In this document: positions 32,235 through 33,848 of the stretch, one piece after another
Numbering within the stretch: the first letter of the stretch is position 1
Layout of the letters: each line of letters starts with the position of its first letter
Translations under genes and position numbers: made by a program
NCBI GenBank assembly: GCA_913061055.1
Contig: CAJXVA010000042.1
Span: 1 to 33,848 of the forward strand
Direction of reading: 5' to 3'
DNA: 33,848 nt
From: an uncultured Pseudomonadota bacterium
Lineage (GTDB): Bacteria; Myxococcota_A; Polyangia; Nannocystales; Nannocystaceae
Notes under the pieces: model-generated
Told to the model about the DNA's origin: nothing
The model's database searches: none
The model's input: only the letters and a program-made list of their open reading frames with translations

Positions 32235-32867
32235 ATGCTTTTGAAAAAACTTTCCCTGGCTACCCTCGCTTGCCTCTTCGCTTCCGGCTGCATCATCACC
32301 GGTGCGGACGACGACGGCGGCAGCGACACCGAGGTCACCACCTCGCCGACCACCGACACCCCCACCACCGACACGCCGACGACGGATACGCCGACGACGA
32401 CGGACACACCGACCACCGGTGACACCGACCCGACCACCGACGGCACGACCGGCGATCCTGGCGCGGCCGGCTGCGGCTGGGGCCCGATCGCGGGCAACGA
32501 AGAAGTCCCCAACGGATACCAGTGTGGCATCGACGGCACCGTCGATCCCGACGGCACGTTCCCCATCGACTGCTCGCCCAACTCGATCCTCGAGGCAGGC
32601 ATGGACTGCACCGTGGCCAACGTGACCGCAGAGGGCTGCTGCGATGCCAACGGTGACGTCTGGTACTGCATCGACCCCGATGGCGACGGACCCGACGAGC
32701 CTATCGTTGGCGGCGACGACTGTGGCGACCCGACCGGCACCGACACGGACGCGACCGATACCGACGCGACCGACACGGACGCGACCGCGACCGACGGTGA
32801 CACGGACACCGACGCTGGCACCGACACGGACGCCGACACCGAGGGCGGCACGACCACCGGCAAGTAA
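32235..32867 (+). CDS. Lipoprotein with a Cys-containing core between low-complexity linkers
   Basis: The protein has 210 aa. The start at 32235 gives a clean signal peptide (MLLKKLSLATLACLFASGC, Cys19) with GGAG 6-7 nt upstream; the frame is open further upstream without a better signal. A Thr/Asp/Pro linker of TDTPT repeats (residues about 38-65) leads to an 80-residue core with eight or more Cys (CGWGP, YQCG, IDCSPN, MDCTV, GCCDANGDVWYC). An Asp/Thr/Ala repeat tail follows. It does not carry the DEMPEDLPAG motif or that family's Cys spacing. Function is unknown; a disulfide-bonded envelope module is likely. A strong terminator follows. Confidence 0.82.
   Translation: MLLKKLSLATLACLFASGCIITGADDDGGSDTEVTTSPTTDTPTTDTPTTDTPTTTDTPTTGDTDPTTDGTTGDPGAAGCGWGPIAGNEEVPNGYQCGIDGTVDPDGTFPIDCSPNSILEAGMDCTVANVTAEGCCDANGDVWYCIDPDGDGPDEPIVGGDDCGDPTGTDTDATDTDATDTDATATDGDTDTDAGTDTDADTEGGTTTGK
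32349..32418. repeat. Tandem repeat encoding TDTPT linker
   Basis: Imperfect 15-bp units (ACCGACACSCCSACC-like) encode repeated Thr-Asp-Thr-Pro-Thr behind the lipidated Cys. Third positions vary between units, suggesting that the amino-acid pattern is kept, not just recent slippage. Confidence 0.6.
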
Positions 32868-32887
32868 GCCGGAGCCCCTCAACGTAC

Positions 32888-32923
32888 AAAGCCCCGCTCG
32901 GCACTCGCCGGCGGGGCTTTTTT
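32888..32923 (+). terminator. Rho-independent terminator of the low-complexity lipoprotein gene
   Basis: A perfect 10-bp stem (AAAGCCCCGC / GCGGGGCTTT) with a 13-nt loop is followed by T residues, 20 bp after the stop. The A-rich left flank lets it also serve the convergent L,D-transpeptidase gene. Confidence 0.93.
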
Positions 32924-32940
32924 CGTTGGTCGGGAAGCGC

Positions 32941-33848
32941 CTAGCGCCGAACGACAACGGTCGTGCCGGGACTGCCCTCGTGCGCGTGGACGCCATGCCA
33001 GCCTTCCGGGACACCAGGCGTCGTCCAGTCGAAGAGCCACTTGGCATCCGCGGGCCCCAGGTTCACGCAGCCGTGGCTTCGAACCCGGCCGAACCCTTCG
33101 TGCCAGAAGGCGCCGTGCAGGGCGATGCTGTCGTTGAAGAACATCGTCCAAGGCACATCCTGGATCGAGTAGTTGCCATCGGTGTCCGACTGTCCATCCA
33201 TCGTCGTGGACACGTGCTTGCTGCGGATGCGCCACTGCCCGGTCGGCGTCTCGAACGACTCCTCCTTGGTGCCCTTCTTGCCCGTCGAGACCAAGGTGAT
33301 GAACTTGGGCTCGGGGCCTTGGTAGGCGACGAGGATCTGCTTGTCGAGGCTGACGTCGACCCAGCGATCGTAGGGCTCCAGGCCCTCTGGCATCGGTTGC
33401 GCTTCGGCGAACCGGATCACGGCCTTGCGGATGAGGCTGCCATCGGTCGTCATCATGTACGTCTTGCCGGCATGTTCGACCTCCTCTTGCAGGTCGACAA
33501 ACGTCTTGTTCGGCAGCGTCTCCTTGGGGATGAGCCTGCCTTCGGTATCGAACTCGAACCGCTTGGCGCCCTTGGACGTCATCACGAAGCCCATCGGAAA
33601 GCCGGTGCCGTCGGGCAAGACGCGGCCTTCGAAGCCCTTGGTGTCGTAGACGTACGCAGCGCTCGCTTCCACGAAGCCGCCGCGAGCGGTCTTCCAGTAG
33701 TGGATGCCGTCGACCTCGACCTTCTCCCCGATCGCGAGGAAGAAGCCGCGCTCCAACCAGGGCGTCTCGCGGTTGAGCGGGAGTTTGATCTCGGGCTCGG
33801 GTGGGGCAGGCGGGGGATCGGCTTTCGCCACCACGGGAGCCGCGGGGG
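32941..33848 (-). CDS. L,D-transpeptidase (YkuD family), N-terminus beyond the window
   Basis: At least 302 codons are present, and the frame is still open at the right edge. A GTG at 33834 lies within an Ala/Pro-rich stretch (PAAPVAKADPPPAPPEPE), so it is probably an internal codon, with signal peptide and linker beyond the edge. The C-terminal YkuD domain (last about 140 residues) has the catalytic signature ALHGAFW ... RVRSHGCVNL with the nucleophilic Cys and its His. Upstream lie SH3-like segments (HYWKTARGGFVEASAAYVY and a second HAGKTYMMTTDG). It should form 3-3 peptidoglycan cross-links or attach proteins to peptidoglycan in the periplasm. The stop is 17 bp from the shared terminator. 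Confidence 0.9.
   Translation of the reverse strand, partial: PAAPVVAKADPPPAPPEPEIKLPLNRETPWLERGFFLAIGEKVEVDGIHYWKTARGGFVEASAAYVYDTKGFEGRVLPDGTGFPMGFVMTSKGAKRFEFDTEGRLIPKETLPNKTFVDLQEEVEHAGKTYMMTTDGSLIRKAVIRFAEAQPMPEGLEPYDRWVDVSLDKQILVAYQGPEPKFITLVSTGKKGTKEESFETPTGQWRIRSKHVSTTMDGQSDTDGNYSIQDVPWTMFFNDSIALHGAFWHEGFGRVRSHGCVNLGPADAKWLFDWTTPGVPEGWHGVHAHEGSPGTTVVVRR

Noticed and set aside
32101..32244. 47-codon ATG frame upstream of and overlapping the lipoprotein start
   Set aside because: There is no ribosome binding site, no recognisable peptide and no supporting context; it could be a leader peptide but cannot be supported.

Overview
The window looks like a draft contig from a myxobacterium of the Nannocystales type (Nannocystis/Plesiocystis/Enhygromyxa relatives). 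The grounds are high GC with strong third-position bias, thirteen predicted lipoproteins among about 29 genes, many with Thr/Ser/Asp/Gly-rich linkers behind the lipidated cysteine, a Ser/Thr kinase with a TPR tail beside an ECF sigma factor, and Cys-rich repeat proteins. This is inference from content; there is no rRNA or marker gene to fix the taxon. The first 28 bases are Nextera/Tn5 adapter, not genome.

Layout, left to right. (1) 29-1531, minus strand: a lipoprotein cut by the left edge and an RCC1-repeat lipoprotein. (2) 1553-8031, plus strand: a sarcosine/N-methyltryptophan-oxidase-like flavoenzyme, then two translationally coupled GHKL/Hsp90-fold proteins, the first with intact ATP-site motifs and the second (1202 aa) with eroded ones. 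(3) 8034-13328: a winged-helix regulator divergent from a three-gene type-I-secretion-like operon (ABC protein, HlyD-type adaptor, TolC-type outer membrane protein). The ABC protein has lost nearly every catalytic nucleotide-binding motif, and the divergent promoter region carries two perfect inverted repeats. (4) 13346-18272: surface-type lipoproteins (discoidin-like, six-repeat Cys-rich, an esterase with an N-terminal E-set domain), a zinc-ribbon/FHA-like protein, and a small Cys-Gly-motif lipoprotein closed by a strong terminator and followed by a string of hairpins. (5) 18493-21596, minus strand: a polytopic membrane protein coupled to a von Willebrand A lipoprotein. (6) 21738-24286, plus strand: five tandem paralogous lipoproteins, each overlapping the next by 4 nt, sharing a DEMPEDLPAG-type motif near the lipidated Cys and a 10-Cys module. 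(7) 24269-28783: Ser/Thr kinase-TPR protein (minus) divergent from an ECF sigma factor and rlmN (plus). (8) 28765-32022, minus strand: an EAL-domain protein with eroded REC and GGDEF modules, then a folB-cupin fusion coupled to a short-chain dehydrogenase. (9) 32235-33848: a low-complexity lipoprotein, a terminator, and an L,D-transpeptidase cut by the right edge.

Most genes here appear to serve the cell envelope: lipoproteins, an export-like channel and peptidoglycan cross-linking, next to signalling proteins. The strongest candidates for something undescribed are the five-gene DEMPEDLPAG lipoprotein array, the catalytically eroded ABC protein inside an otherwise intact tripartite operon with its own divergent regulator, and the intact/eroded GHKL pair. 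No tRNA, rRNA, CRISPR array, transposase or phage gene was seen. No stretch longer than 300 bases lacks a gene apart from the left end, which holds the partial lipoprotein gene.
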